Shown here piece by piece: positions 1 through 6,123 of a stretch of 6,697 nucleotides of DNA. The stretch is taken from contig JALOTO010000111.1 in the NCBI GenBank assembly GCA_025457845.1, positions 1-6,697 on the forward strand, given 5' to 3'. The stretch comes from Thermoplasmata archaeon. Lineage in GTDB: Archaea; Thermoplasmatota; Thermoplasmata; UBA10834. Made by a program: the position numbers and the translations under genes. The notes beneath the pieces were generated by a model. The model ran no database searches. It was not told where the DNA came from and worked only from the letters and a program-made list of their open reading frames with translations. The first letter of the stretch is position 1; each line of letters opens with the position of its first letter.

Positions 1-395
1 ACGAGCCCGACGTCCTCGACCCTGGTCCCCTGCGGGCTGAGCGCCTCCACCTCCGGGGGCAGGGCGGGCCCTATGCCCGGGTCGTGGTTCCCCGCGATGA
101 CTGTGACGCCCTTGAACGACTCGAGGGCCCCCTCGAGGAACCTGCGGATCTCCGTGTCCTCCCTCCTCCCGAGCGTGGGGATCCTGTGCTTGACGTCCCC
201 GAGGATGACCAGGCGGTCTCCTCGGTCCGAGAGGGCCCGGAGCGTGTCCAGCATCCTGGGGGCCTGGGACGGGATCGTGAACCCGGACCTCCTGAGGGCG
301 AACTCGATGCCCAGGTGGAGGTCCGCTACGATGACGTGCCTCCCCTTACCTCTTGCGACGAGGGCGGGGATGTCCGGTACGGGTTCCAGGTCCAC
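1..395 (-). CDS. PdeM/COG1407-like metallophosphoesterase, partial (C-terminus beyond left edge)
   Basis: This is the first 131 codons of a calcineurin-like phosphoesterase. Metal-binding motifs seen in order are ADLHLG (Asp25, His27), LGDVKH (Asp67) and AGNHD (residues 101-105); the later histidine motifs lie outside the window. The ADLHLG...GF.IPSQ...LGDVKH pattern is typical of the archaeal COG1407 group, which is related to the bacterial ligase-associated nuclease PdeM. Substrate and biological role are not settled for archaeal members, so nuclease activity is only an inference. The GTG at 395 is preferred because it places the usual short 'D-L-E-P-V-P' lead-in before the first strand. 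An in-frame TTG at 416 would add 7 residues, and no Shine-Dalgarno motif decides between them. It lies about 40 bases after the preceding phosphoesterase gene, in the same reading frame after that gene's stop, and is probably co-transcribed with it. Confidence 0.85.
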   Translation of the reverse strand, partial: MDLEPVPDIPALVARGKGRHVIVADLHLGIEFALRRSGFTIPSQAPRMLDTLRALSDRGDRLVILGDVKHRIPTLGRREDTEIRRFLEGALESFKGVTVIAGNHDPGIGPALPPEVEALSPQGTRVEDVGL

Positions 396-434
396 GCCCG
401 GATTATCCGCCCCCAATCTGATAAACCTGCTTCC

Positions 435-1112
435 TCAGCGGCCCGCCAAGAGCCTCTCCGCGAGCGCCCGCGGCAGTCCTCTCCCCAGGATCGCGGCGGC
501 CGCCTCGTCCACATCGTAGCTCTTCCTGACTATCCGCACCTGCGAGGAGGTCGTGTCCACGACCGCGAAGCTCGCCCTCGGGTCGCCGTCCCTCGGCTGC
601 CCGACAGAGCCAGGGTTCACCACCGTCACCGTTCCGACCTTGCGGACGAACGGCACGTGGGTGTGGCCTAGGACGAGGAAGTCCTCGGAGATGCAGTCGA
701 CAGCCCCGTTCCCGAGGTCCTCCTCGAAAACGTACTCGACCGGGTCCCTTGGCGAGCCGTGGAACATGGCGAACGACCTGCCCCCGAATTCGAAGCGCGA
801 GCTCTCGCAGAGGGAGCTCAGGAATGAGGACGTATCCGCGTCCATTTCCCGTGAGGTCCAGAGGGCCGCCTCCGCAGCGTGCGGGTTCATCCCCGTCGTG
901 TCCCTCGACAGGGCGCTCGTGTCGTGGTTCCCCCGGACCGAGTGCGACGCCGTCCGGCGGACCTCGGCGAAGCACTCGTTGGGGAAGGCGCCGTAGCCGA
1001 CCAGGTCGCCGGCGAAGACGATACGATCTATACTGGCGTTTCCGATCTCGTGGAGCACGGCTCGGAGCGCGTGGATGTTCGAGTGGACATCGGCGATCGC
1101 CGCGACCCTCAT
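435..1112 (-). CDS. YfcE/MJ0936-type metallophosphoesterase family protein
   Basis: A complete 225-residue two-metal phosphoesterase of the Metallophos_2 type. The full ligand set is visible: ADVHSN (Asp8, His10), AGDLVGYG (Asp36), RGNHD (Asn62, His63), FHGSP (His118) and LGHTHVP (His150, His152). The NPGSVGQPRDGDPRAS stretch near residues 166-181 and the C-terminal GLPRALAERLLAGR are hallmarks of a widespread group of about 230-250 residues. Related proteins hydrolyse phosphodiesters or nucleotides in vitro; the physiological substrate is unknown. No signal peptide or membrane segment is seen, so it is probably cytoplasmic. The ATG start is supported by a GAGGTG motif 5 bases upstream. That motif overlaps the stop codon of nnr, so translation is probably coupled to nnr within one operon but has its own ribosome site. 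It is intact despite the damage in nnr upstream. Confidence 0.9.
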   Translation of the reverse strand: MRVAAIADVHSNIHALRAVLHEIGNASIDRIVFAGDLVGYGAFPNECFAEVRRTASHSVRGNHDTSALSRDTTGMNPHAAEAALWTSREMDADTSSFLSSLCESSRFEFGGRSFAMFHGSPRDPVEYVFEEDLGNGAVDCISEDFLVLGHTHVPFVRKVGTVTVVNPGSVGQPRDGDPRASFAVVDTTSSQVRIVRKSYDVDEAAAAILGRGLPRALAERLLAGR

Positions 1113-1117
1113 GAGGG

Positions 1118-1123
1118 CACCTC
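1118..1123 (-). promoter_or_regulatory. Ribosome binding site of the metallophosphoesterase gene
   Basis: The minus strand reads GAGGTG here, 5 bases before the ATG at 1112. It overlaps the TGA stop of the nnr 3' part at 1124-1122. It fixes the start and suggests the phosphoesterase can still be translated even if ribosomes drop off at the nnr frameshift. Confidence 0.6.
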
Positions 1124-1454
1124 AGAGCTGGGACGCCATCAGGTACCGCCTGATGACGAACGGGATCTTGTCGATGACGTCCGTCGCGAGGAGGCCGAAG
1201 CTCTTCTCCTCGAACGCGAGGTCTCCGGCGACACCCGTGGCGAAGGTCCCGACCCTTGCGGCCGCGAAAGGGCTCGCGCCCTGGGCCAGGATGCCCGCGA
1301 TGACGCCGGTGAGGACATCCCCCGTGCCGCCGACGGTCATTGCGCTGTTCCCGGTCCTGTTGAGCTTGACATACTCGCCGTCGCTCATGACGTCGACGGG
1401 GCCTTTGAGGACTATCGTCTCTTCTTCCGGAGGACCTGTGTCCTCTGCCCGCAG
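1122..1454 (-). pseudogene. nnr: 3' part of nnr (ADP-dependent NAD(P)H-hydrate dehydratase domain), out of frame
   Basis: This reading frame carries the C-terminal part of the NnrD dehydratase domain. It runs TIVLKGPVDV, then SDGEYVKLNRTGN, then AMTVGGTGDVLTG, where the Asp encoded at 1319-1317 matches the catalytic base of the family, and a helical tail ending in a normal stop. It is in a different frame from the 5' part (2455-1412), with no good start codon or ribosome site of its own. The codon-level match to the family is clean, so the damage is recent or an assembly error. Between VIDADAI in the other frame (about 1460) and TIVLKG here (about 1418) only about 14 codons fit. Family members normally have roughly 50 residues there, including a TPH-GEF-like motif that I cannot find in any frame. 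This is therefore a deletion of 3n+1 bases rather than a simple one-base slip. Confidence 0.7.
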
Positions 1455-2455
1455 GCGCCGATGGCGTCGGCGTCGATGACCATCGGCGTCTCGCACCTCT
1501 GGACGAACCTCTGGACCGCGGTCATGGTCTCCTTGGCCGCCCCGAGCCCCGGTCCGATGGCGACGGCGTCGGCCTCCTTCGCCCAGGCCAGGAGCGCATC
1601 GACATGCCTCTCCGCGACGATGTCCCCCGGGAGCGGGTGGACGATCATGTTGGGCGAGTATATCGAAACGGGGAGGGCGGAGGGCTCGGGAGTGGCCACG
1701 AATGTCAGGTCGACGCCCGACCTCATGGCCGCCATCCCGGCGAACGCGGGTGCTCCGGTGTACGGACCCCCGCCTATGACCAGGACGCGGCCCGCGTCCC
1801 CCTTGTGGGCGTCAGGCCTCCTGGGTGGTACCAGGCTGAACTCCCCTGGGCCGCAGTAGGTCTCCGCGTCCTTGGGGATGCCTATGTCCGCGACCACTAT
1901 CCTGCCGGAGTTCTTCTTGGTCATGCCCACCTTGGGGGCGTGGAAAGTGACTGTGACGTCGGGCCGGACATGCATGTCCGTCGGCCATCCGGAAGGCACA
2001 TCGACCGAGACCACATGCTTCCTGGACGAGTTCATCGCCTTGATCATGCTGGCGTACGGCTCCCTCGGGCGGCCGGACAGCCCGATGCCCAGCATCGCGT
2101 CGACCACCACCTCGAACTGCTTGAGGTCCATGGCCTCGGCCGGCCTGGCGATCTCCCTGACCATGTCCAGATTGGTCCTCGAGATGTCGCTCTGTATGTC
2201 CTCCACGGGCTCCATCAGGAAGACCCCTACCGTGGACCTCCTCGAGAGGTACCTCGCGGCGACGAATCCGTCACCTCCGTTGTTGCCCTTGCCGCATACG
2301 ACCGCGATGCGCGCGTCGGGAGGGCTGTTCTCGGAGACGAAGGACGCGACCGCCGCCCCTGCCCTCTCCATGAGGCTGATGGTCCTGACGCCTAGGTGCT
2401 CGGCGTTGATGTCCAGGACATGCACTTCCTCGGCGGGGATCGCCTTTCCGACCAC
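1412..2455 (-). CDS. nnr: Bifunctional NAD(P)H-hydrate epimerase/dehydratase Nnr, 5' part, truncated by frameshift
   Basis: Nnr repairs damaged NADH and NADPH hydrates. The N-terminal epimerase domain interconverts R and S hydrates, and the C-terminal domain dehydrates the S form using ADP. The epimerase domain (about residues 1-205) is complete: the SLMERAGAAVA helix, CGKGNNGGDGF (54-64), VDAMLGIG (118-125) and SVDVPSGWPTD (150-160). The dehydratase domain then begins with HKGDAGRVLVIGGG (217-230), GAPAFAGMAAMRSG (234-247), GPGLG (301-305) and VIDADAI (326-332). The frame then runs into about 15 unrelated residues and stops; the rest of the domain lies in another frame (1454-1122). As read, the product would have an epimerase but no working dehydratase. 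The GTG at 2455 gives the usual start for the family. It lies about 24 bases downstream of a TATA-like box, which suggests a leaderless mRNA and explains the absence of a Shine-Dalgarno motif. Confidence 0.85.
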   Translation of the reverse strand: MVGKAIPAEEVHVLDINAEHLGVRTISLMERAGAAVASFVSENSPPDARIAVVCGKGNNGGDGFVAARYLSRRSTVGVFLMEPVEDIQSDISRTNLDMVREIARPAEAMDLKQFEVVVDAMLGIGLSGRPREPYASMIKAMNSSRKHVVSVDVPSGWPTDMHVRPDVTVTFHAPKVGMTKKNSGRIVVADIGIPKDAETYCGPGEFSLVPPRRPDAHKGDAGRVLVIGGGPYTGAPAFAGMAAMRSGVDLTFVATPEPSALPVSIYSPNMIVHPLPGDIVAERHVDALLAWAKEADAVAIGPGLGAAKETMTAVQRFVQRCETPMVIDADAIGACGQRTQVLRKKRR

Positions 2456-2478
2456 GCCGGTCGCATTGGTCGGCGCGG

Positions 2479-2487
2479 TATTAAACC
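2479..2487 (-). promoter_or_regulatory. TATA-like box of the nnr operon
   Basis: The minus strand reads GGTTTAATA, an AT-rich island in very GC-rich DNA. Its downstream edge is 24 bases from the GTG at 2455, the spacing expected between an archaeal TATA box and the transcription start. This points to a leaderless transcript beginning at or next to the start codon. No clear purine-rich BRE is seen beside it. Confidence 0.5.
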
Positions 2488-2515
2488 CTCCGAGGTCGGC
2501 GGGCGCCAGGACGCG

Positions 2516-2546
2516 CCGGCATCACCCCTGCCGGGGCCTGGCCAGG
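2516..2546. repeat. Two short palindromes in the nnr/DUF211 divergent promoter region
   Basis: CCGGCA (2516-2521) and TGCCGG (2529-2534) form a 6-bp inverted repeat with a 7-base spacer. Immediately after comes CCTGGCCAGG (2537-2546), a perfect 10-bp palindrome that ends 9 bases before the BRE of the DUF211 promoter. They could be operator sites, but GC-rich DNA yields such palindromes by chance. Confidence 0.3.
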
Positions 2547-2555
2547 CGGATGGTT

Positions 2556-2571
2556 CGAAAAGAAATATATA
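2556..2571 (+). promoter_or_regulatory. BRE and TATA box of the DUF211 gene
   Basis: CGAAAAG (2556-2562) followed by AAATATATA (2563-2571) is a textbook archaeal BRE plus TATA pair and the most AT-rich stretch nearby. Transcription would start near 2594-2597, giving a leader of about 15 bases before the GTG at 2611. Confidence 0.75.
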
Positions 2572-2610
2572 CCGAGACCCCGTAAGGCAGACAAGGCAGG
2601 GATTGTGTAA

Positions 2611-2901
2611 GTGGGAGAGATAAAGAGGCTCGTTCTGGACGTCTTGAAACCACACCACCCGACCATAATAGAGCTTTCCCGCAGGATCGCCGTACTCAAC
2701 GGTGTGTCGGGAGTGAACTGCACGCTCGAGGAGGTCGACCGCGAGACGGAGAGCGTGAAGATCACCATCGAGGGGACCTCCATAGACATGGAGAGCATAG
2801 AGGAGACCATATCCGACTGCGGCGCGGTCATACATTCGGTCGACAGCGTCTCCGCGGGGAAGAAACTGGTCGAAGAGGTCGAGACCCCTCAGGACAGGTG
2901 A
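2611..2901 (+). CDS. DUF211 family protein
   Basis: A complete 96-residue protein of the DUF211 family, which is largely archaeal, has a ferredoxin-like alpha/beta fold and has no established function. Family features seen are the opening RLVLDVLKPHHPTIIEL (residues 6-22), GVSGVNCTLEEVDRETESVKITIEG (31-55) and the end GAVIHSVDSVSAGKKLVEEV (71-90). Length and colinearity match the usual 90-100 residues, so the gene is whole. The GTG at 2611 is the only good start: the GTG at 2605 is followed at once by a stop. The Shine-Dalgarno match is weak (GGCAGGGA about 11 bases upstream), and the short leader follows a strong BRE/TATA promoter. It ends 2 bases before the convergent SRP19 gene. Confidence 0.9.
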   Translation: MGEIKRLVLDVLKPHHPTIIELSRRIAVLNGVSGVNCTLEEVDRETESVKITIEGTSIDMESIEETISDCGAVIHSVDSVSAGKKLVEEVETPQDR

Positions 2902-2903
2902 CC

Positions 2904-3203
2904 TCAGGCCTTGGGCCTGGGCATCGCCTTGAGCTTCGCCGAGACCTTCACCAAGAGCTCACGCTTCTTCAGCTTGGGCTCCACCAGCACCCTACCCTCG
3001 TGCCTGTGCCAGTATCTGGGAAAAGACTTCTCGAGTTCGAGCACGCAATCGAGCCCGAGCCCTTTGACCGCCTCGAAGAGCATGTTCGCGGTCGGGGCCT
3101 CGACGGCGTCCTTCCTGGGGACCCTCCTGCCAGCGTCGCGCCCGACGCGCGAGTCGAAGTAGGATGGCCAGAGGACGATCGCCTTCTCGGGGTCTACTGT
3201 CAT
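2904..3203 (-). CDS. srp19: Signal recognition particle subunit SRP19
   Basis: SRP19 binds the helix 6 and 8 tips of 7S (SRP) RNA and promotes docking of SRP54, so that the particle can target membrane and secreted proteins. The 99-residue protein has the conserved order: IVLWPSYFDSRV (residues 9-20), GRRVPRKDAVEAPT (25-38), and PRYWHRHEGRVLVEPK (62-77), followed by a lysine- and arginine-rich tail. The length is usual for archaea. The ATG at 3203 gives the expected short N-terminus, with a weak GAGG motif a few bases upstream. It stands alone on the minus strand between convergent DUF211 and divergent tldD, with its own promoter. The 7S RNA gene itself is not in the window. Confidence 0.95.
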   Translation of the reverse strand: MTVDPEKAIVLWPSYFDSRVGRDAGRRVPRKDAVEAPTANMLFEAVKGLGLDCVLELEKSFPRYWHRHEGRVLVEPKLKKRELLVKVSAKLKAMPRPKA

Positions 3204-3233
3204 GGTCCCTCGGCGTTGCCAAGGATGCGCCTC

Positions 3234-3240
3234 TATCTAA
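3234..3240 (-). promoter_or_regulatory. Possible TATA box of srp19
   Basis: The minus strand reads TTAGATA, the best AT-rich element upstream of the SRP19 gene. It predicts transcription from about 3210 and a leader of about 7 bases. The match to the archaeal consensus is only fair. Confidence 0.35.
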
Positions 3241-3278
3241 CCTTGTCGGTCTCGTTGGCTCGGAGTCGGCGACGAACA

Positions 3279-3287
3279 CTTTTTAGC
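3279..3287 (+). promoter_or_regulatory. Possible TATA box of the tldD-tldE operon
   Basis: CTTTTTAGC is an AT-rich box preceded by the purine-containing GACGAACA. It predicts a start near 3310 and a leader of about 8-10 bases before the ATG at 3319. A run of five G (3306-3310) lies next to that start, so the start could be served by a partial Shine-Dalgarno match or be near-leaderless. Confidence 0.45.
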
Positions 3288-3318
3288 AGAGCATCCCATT
3301 AACGCCGGGGGCCATGCA

Positions 3319-4734
3319 ATGATCGACGAAGACATCGCCGAATATGTACTGGATGTCGCGCAGTCGAAGGAATCCCCGCTCCTGGCAGAGGTGCGGATAG
3401 AGAGGACGGCCGCGAACAAGGTCGCGGTCAAGGCCGGGGACGTGGCCGCGGTCATGTCATCGACAGACGCGGGCATGTACGTCAGGATAGTCCTGCCGAG
3501 CGGCATCGGGTTCGCCAGCACGAACAAGCTCTCGAAACCCGAGGGCGTGGAGCTGGCCAGGAGGGCCGCCAAACAGGCCCGGAACGGCGCGAGGAAGGTC
3601 CCCGTGAGGATGTCCCCCGAGCAGGCCGTCAAGACCAGCTGGGAGGTCAGGCAGAAGAGCCCGTTCGGCGACATCGGCCTGGACGACAAGATCGACCACC
3701 TGAGAGAGGTCGACAAGGCCGCGATGAAGACCAAGGTCAAGGTCCAGGGGAGGTACTACGAGCTCTCCGACGCCCTCACAGAGTCGTACTTCGCGAACTC
3801 CGAGGGCTCCAGGATATCGTCCACGCTCCCGAGGATAGACTCCTTCGCCATGCTGACTGTCTCATCCAAGGGGGAGACCGAGCAGTCGCTCCGGCAGTGG
3901 GGCGCGGTCGGCGGCTGGGACAAGGTCGCCGAGTGGGACCTCGAGAAGAGCCTCGCCAAGGAGGTCGTCATGCTCAAGAACATAATCGACAAGGGGAAGC
4001 GCGTCAAGCCAGGCAAGTACGACCTGGTCTGCGGCCCCGAGGTCGCCGGGATAGCCGCGCACGAATCCTGCGGGCACCCGATGGAGGGCGACCGGATACT
4101 CGGGCGCGAGATGTCTCAGGCCGGGAAGTCCTTCGTCCACCCGGAGATGATCGGGCAGACCATAGGCTCCCGCTACGCCACGGTCATAGACGACCCGACG
4201 GTCCCAGGTTCGTACGGCTACTACGCCTACGACCACGAGGGGGTGAGGGCCAGGCCCAGGTACCTCTACAAGGAGGGGATCATCAACGAGTTCCTCCACA
4301 ACAGGGAGACCGCCGGGACGATGGGGATAAGGAGCAACGGCTCGTCCAGGTCCTCCAAGTACCTCAGGGAGCCGATCGTCAGGATGGCCAACACCTTCGT
4401 CGCGCCGGGCGACTTCGAGGAGGACGAGATATTCGGGTCGATCAAGGAGGGCGTGATGATGAACTCCTTCACCGAGTGGAACATCGACGACAAGAGGTTC
4501 AACCAGAAGTACGTCTCGCGCGAGGCCTACTTCATCAAGGACGGGGAGATTGCCGGACCCGCCCGGAAGTGCGTCCTGGAGATCACCACGCCGGGCTTCT
4601 GGGGAGCGATAGACGCCACATCGAAGAGGGTCGGGTACGAGTCCGCGGGCTGCGGCAAGGGCGACCCGATGCAGGGGGCCCCGGTGTTCACGGGCGGCCC
4701 CATGCTCAGGCTGAGGGAGGTGTCCCTGAAATGA
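3319..4734 (+). CDS. tldD: Zinc metalloprotease TldD
   Basis: TldD is the catalytic subunit of the TldD/TldE peptidase, peptidase family U62/M103. In E. coli the complex removes the leader of microcin B17 and degrades unfolded peptides such as the antitoxin CcdA; archaeal substrates are unknown. The 471-residue protein has the HExxxH zinc motif as HESCGH (residues 248-253, in IAAHESCGHPMEGD). The third ligand, a cysteine, is at 445 in SAGCGKGDPMQGAP near the C-terminus. Between them lies YDHEGV (304-309) followed by the LYKEGIINEFLHNRETA strand-helix. The length is normal and all the catalytic elements known for the family are present, so it should be active. The ATG at 3319 is chosen because the nearby ATG at 3314 is followed by a stop after one codon. 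The gene is first in an operon with tldE, overlapping it by ATGA. Confidence 0.95.
   Translation: MIDEDIAEYVLDVAQSKESPLLAEVRIERTAANKVAVKAGDVAAVMSSTDAGMYVRIVLPSGIGFASTNKLSKPEGVELARRAAKQARNGARKVPVRMSPEQAVKTSWEVRQKSPFGDIGLDDKIDHLREVDKAAMKTKVKVQGRYYELSDALTESYFANSEGSRISSTLPRIDSFAMLTVSSKGETEQSLRQWGAVGGWDKVAEWDLEKSLAKEVVMLKNIIDKGKRVKPGKYDLVCGPEVAGIAAHESCGHPMEGDRILGREMSQAGKSFVHPEMIGQTIGSRYATVIDDPTVPGSYGYYAYDHEGVRARPRYLYKEGIINEFLHNRETAGTMGIRSNGSSRSSKYLREPIVRMANTFVAPGDFEEDEIFGSIKEGVMMNSFTEWNIDDKRFNQKYVSREAYFIKDGEIAGPARKCVLEITTPGFWGAIDATSKRVGYESAGCGKGDPMQGAPVFTGGPMLRLREVSLK
4715..4722 (+). promoter_or_regulatory. Ribosome binding site of tldE
   Basis: GGGAGGTG inside the end of tldD lies 8 bases before the ATG at 4731. 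It is the best Shine-Dalgarno match in the window and favours this start over the ATG at 4740. With the ATGA overlap it indicates coupled translation, giving balanced amounts of the two subunits. Confidence 0.7.
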
Positions 4735-6074
4735 GCGCGATGAGGGAGCTCGCAGTGGATCTTGTCGAGGCCGCGAGGACGGCAGGCGCCGACGACGCCG
4801 TCGCGGAGGTCATGGACACGACCATCAGCCAGGTCAGGTACTCGAACAAGGTCATCGACGCGACCAACTGGTGGACCGAGAAGAACGCATACATGTTCGT
4901 GGCCGTCGGGAAGCGGACCATAGCCACGGACTTCAGGGACCTGTCCCAGGCCCTGTCGATGATGCCGGCCCTCGTCGACATGGCGAGGAAGTCCCCCGAG
5001 AACGAGACCTTCCTCGGCATAGCCAAGGGCAAGTTCAAGTATCCCAGGAGCAGGCTCGACAAGAAGATCGTCTACCTCAGGGACCCTGCCAGACATGTGC
5101 ACGACGCCATCTCCGGCGCCGAGTCCGAGGGAGCCATCGACGTCGGCGGGACGCTGTACGTCCGCCACTACAAGACCGCCCTCGCCTCGTCCGGCGGACC
5201 GCTGGCGGAGGACGAGACGGCCTCCATGGACCTGTCCGTGAGGGCGTTCTCGCAGCCCGAGGCCTCCGGCCACGCGGTGAGCTGCGTCCCGCGGCTGGCC
5301 CAGCTGAAGGCGAAGGAGACGGGAAGGCGCGCGGGCGAGCTGGCCGTCATGGCCAAGGACCCCGTGCAGGGCGAGCAGGGGAAGACCGACCTCGTCATGG
5401 AGCCGATGTTCCTCGGGGGCCTGGTGCTCTCCACGTCCGGGATGATGAGCGCGCTCATGGTGGACATAGGGATGTCCATGTACGCCAAGAAGATCGGCAA
5501 GAAGGTCGCCTCTGAGGCGGTCACCTTCGTCGACGACCCGCGCATGGAGTCGACCTCGATGAGGGCGTTCGACCACGAGGGGGTGCCGACCAGGCGGAAC
5601 GTGATAATCAAGGACGGCGTGCTGAAGACCTACCTCCACAGCGCGTCCACCGCGAAGAAGTACAGGACGAAGACGACGGGCAGCTGCGGCCCGCTCCTCC
5701 CGACGGCCGGGCTCGCAGGCGACCCGACCGCCTTCCACCCAGTCGTCGTTCCGGGTGACTGGTCCATCGACGAGGTCGTCAAGGACACGAAGCACGGCCT
5801 GTACGTGAACAACACGTGGTACACGAGGTACCAGAACTACGGCACGGGCGAGTTCTCGACCATCCCGAGGGACGCCATACTCAGGATAGAGAACGGCGAG
5901 ATCGTCGGCGCGGTCAAGAACGTCAGGCTGAGCGACAACATGCTGAATGTCTGGAAGAGCATCGACACCGTGAGCAAGGAGACCCAGGAGGTCTACTGGT
6001 GGGACGAGGCGAGCCCACCGTCCACGCTGCCGACGGTCAGGGTCAAATCGATGAACATGACGCGGTCCGCGTAG
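4731..6074 (+). CDS. tldE: TldE/PmbA subunit of the TldD/TldE peptidase
   Basis: The 447-residue partner of TldD is a paralogue that lacks the zinc site. In the place of the HExxxH region it has MEPMFLGGLVLSTSG (from about residue 223), without histidines. The shared core is visible: FDHEGV (280-285) with VIIKDGVLKTYLHSASTA corresponds to YDHEGV with LYKEGIINEFLHNRETA in TldD. The C-terminal IPRDAILRIENGEIVGAVKN and the YGTGEFST segment are typical of PmbA/TldE. In the characterised E. coli complex TldE helps form the enclosed chamber through which unfolded peptides reach the TldD zinc. The same is inferred here. The gene starts inside the tldD stop codon (ATGA), with a strong ribosome site at 4715-4722. 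It ends 49 bases from the convergent S8e gene. The length is normal, and no break is seen. Confidence 0.93.
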   Translation: MSAMRELAVDLVEAARTAGADDAVAEVMDTTISQVRYSNKVIDATNWWTEKNAYMFVAVGKRTIATDFRDLSQALSMMPALVDMARKSPENETFLGIAKGKFKYPRSRLDKKIVYLRDPARHVHDAISGAESEGAIDVGGTLYVRHYKTALASSGGPLAEDETASMDLSVRAFSQPEASGHAVSCVPRLAQLKAKETGRRAGELAVMAKDPVQGEQGKTDLVMEPMFLGGLVLSTSGMMSALMVDIGMSMYAKKIGKKVASEAVTFVDDPRMESTSMRAFDHEGVPTRRNVIIKDGVLKTYLHSASTAKKYRTKTTGSCGPLLPTAGLAGDPTAFHPVVVPGDWSIDEVVKDTKHGLYVNNTWYTRYQNYGTGEFSTIPRDAILRIENGEIVGAVKNVRLSDNMLNVWKSIDTVSKETQEVYWWDEASPPSTLPTVRVKSMNMTRSA

Positions 6075-6093
6075 GACCTGCTGGAAGAGGGAC

Positions 6094-6123
6094 GCCGGGA
6101 GGGGGCACGCCCCCTCGTCCGGC
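6094..6123. terminator. GC-rich hairpin between tldE and rps8e, possible bidirectional terminator
   Basis: GAGGGGG (6099-6105), loop CACG and CCCCCTC (6110-6116) form a perfect 7-bp stem. GCCGG (6094-6098) and CCGGC (6119-6123) extend it by 5 bp across a two-base GT bulge. It fills most of the 49-base gap between two convergent genes. No T-run follows on either strand, whereas known archaeal terminators depend mainly on T-runs. It may instead be a 3'-end stabilising structure or a block to read-through. Confidence 0.4.

Noticed and set aside
84..671. Plus-strand open frame across the two phosphoesterase genes
   Set aside because: It crosses the end of one minus-strand gene and the start of another and has no family resemblance.
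1412..1465. Programmed ribosomal frameshifting in nnr
   Set aside because: I see no slippery run at the junction, and conserved residues are missing rather than merely shifted, so recoding would not restore a normal protein.
879..1859. A 326-codon plus-strand open frame opposite nnr and the phosphoesterase
   Set aside because: No recognisable domain; it mirrors the minus-strand coding sequences, and no promoter or ribosome site precedes it.
3204..3318. A small RNA or tRNA between srp19 and tldD
   Set aside because: The 115 bases hold two plausible TATA boxes but no cloverleaf arms, no extended stem and no conserved tRNA box sequences.
3897..4730. In-frame upstream extension of tldE through most of tldD
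   Set aside because: The extension is an Arg/Gly/Asp-rich shadow of tldD read in another frame. The ATGA overlap and the GGGAGGTG ribosome site place the true start at 4731.
4527..5795. A 422-codon open frame on the minus strand opposite tldE and the end of tldD
   Set aside because: Its product is low-complexity, rich in Arg, Gly, His and Val, with no family motifs, while the plus strand encodes clear TldD/TldE. Long antisense frames are expected in DNA with this GC content.
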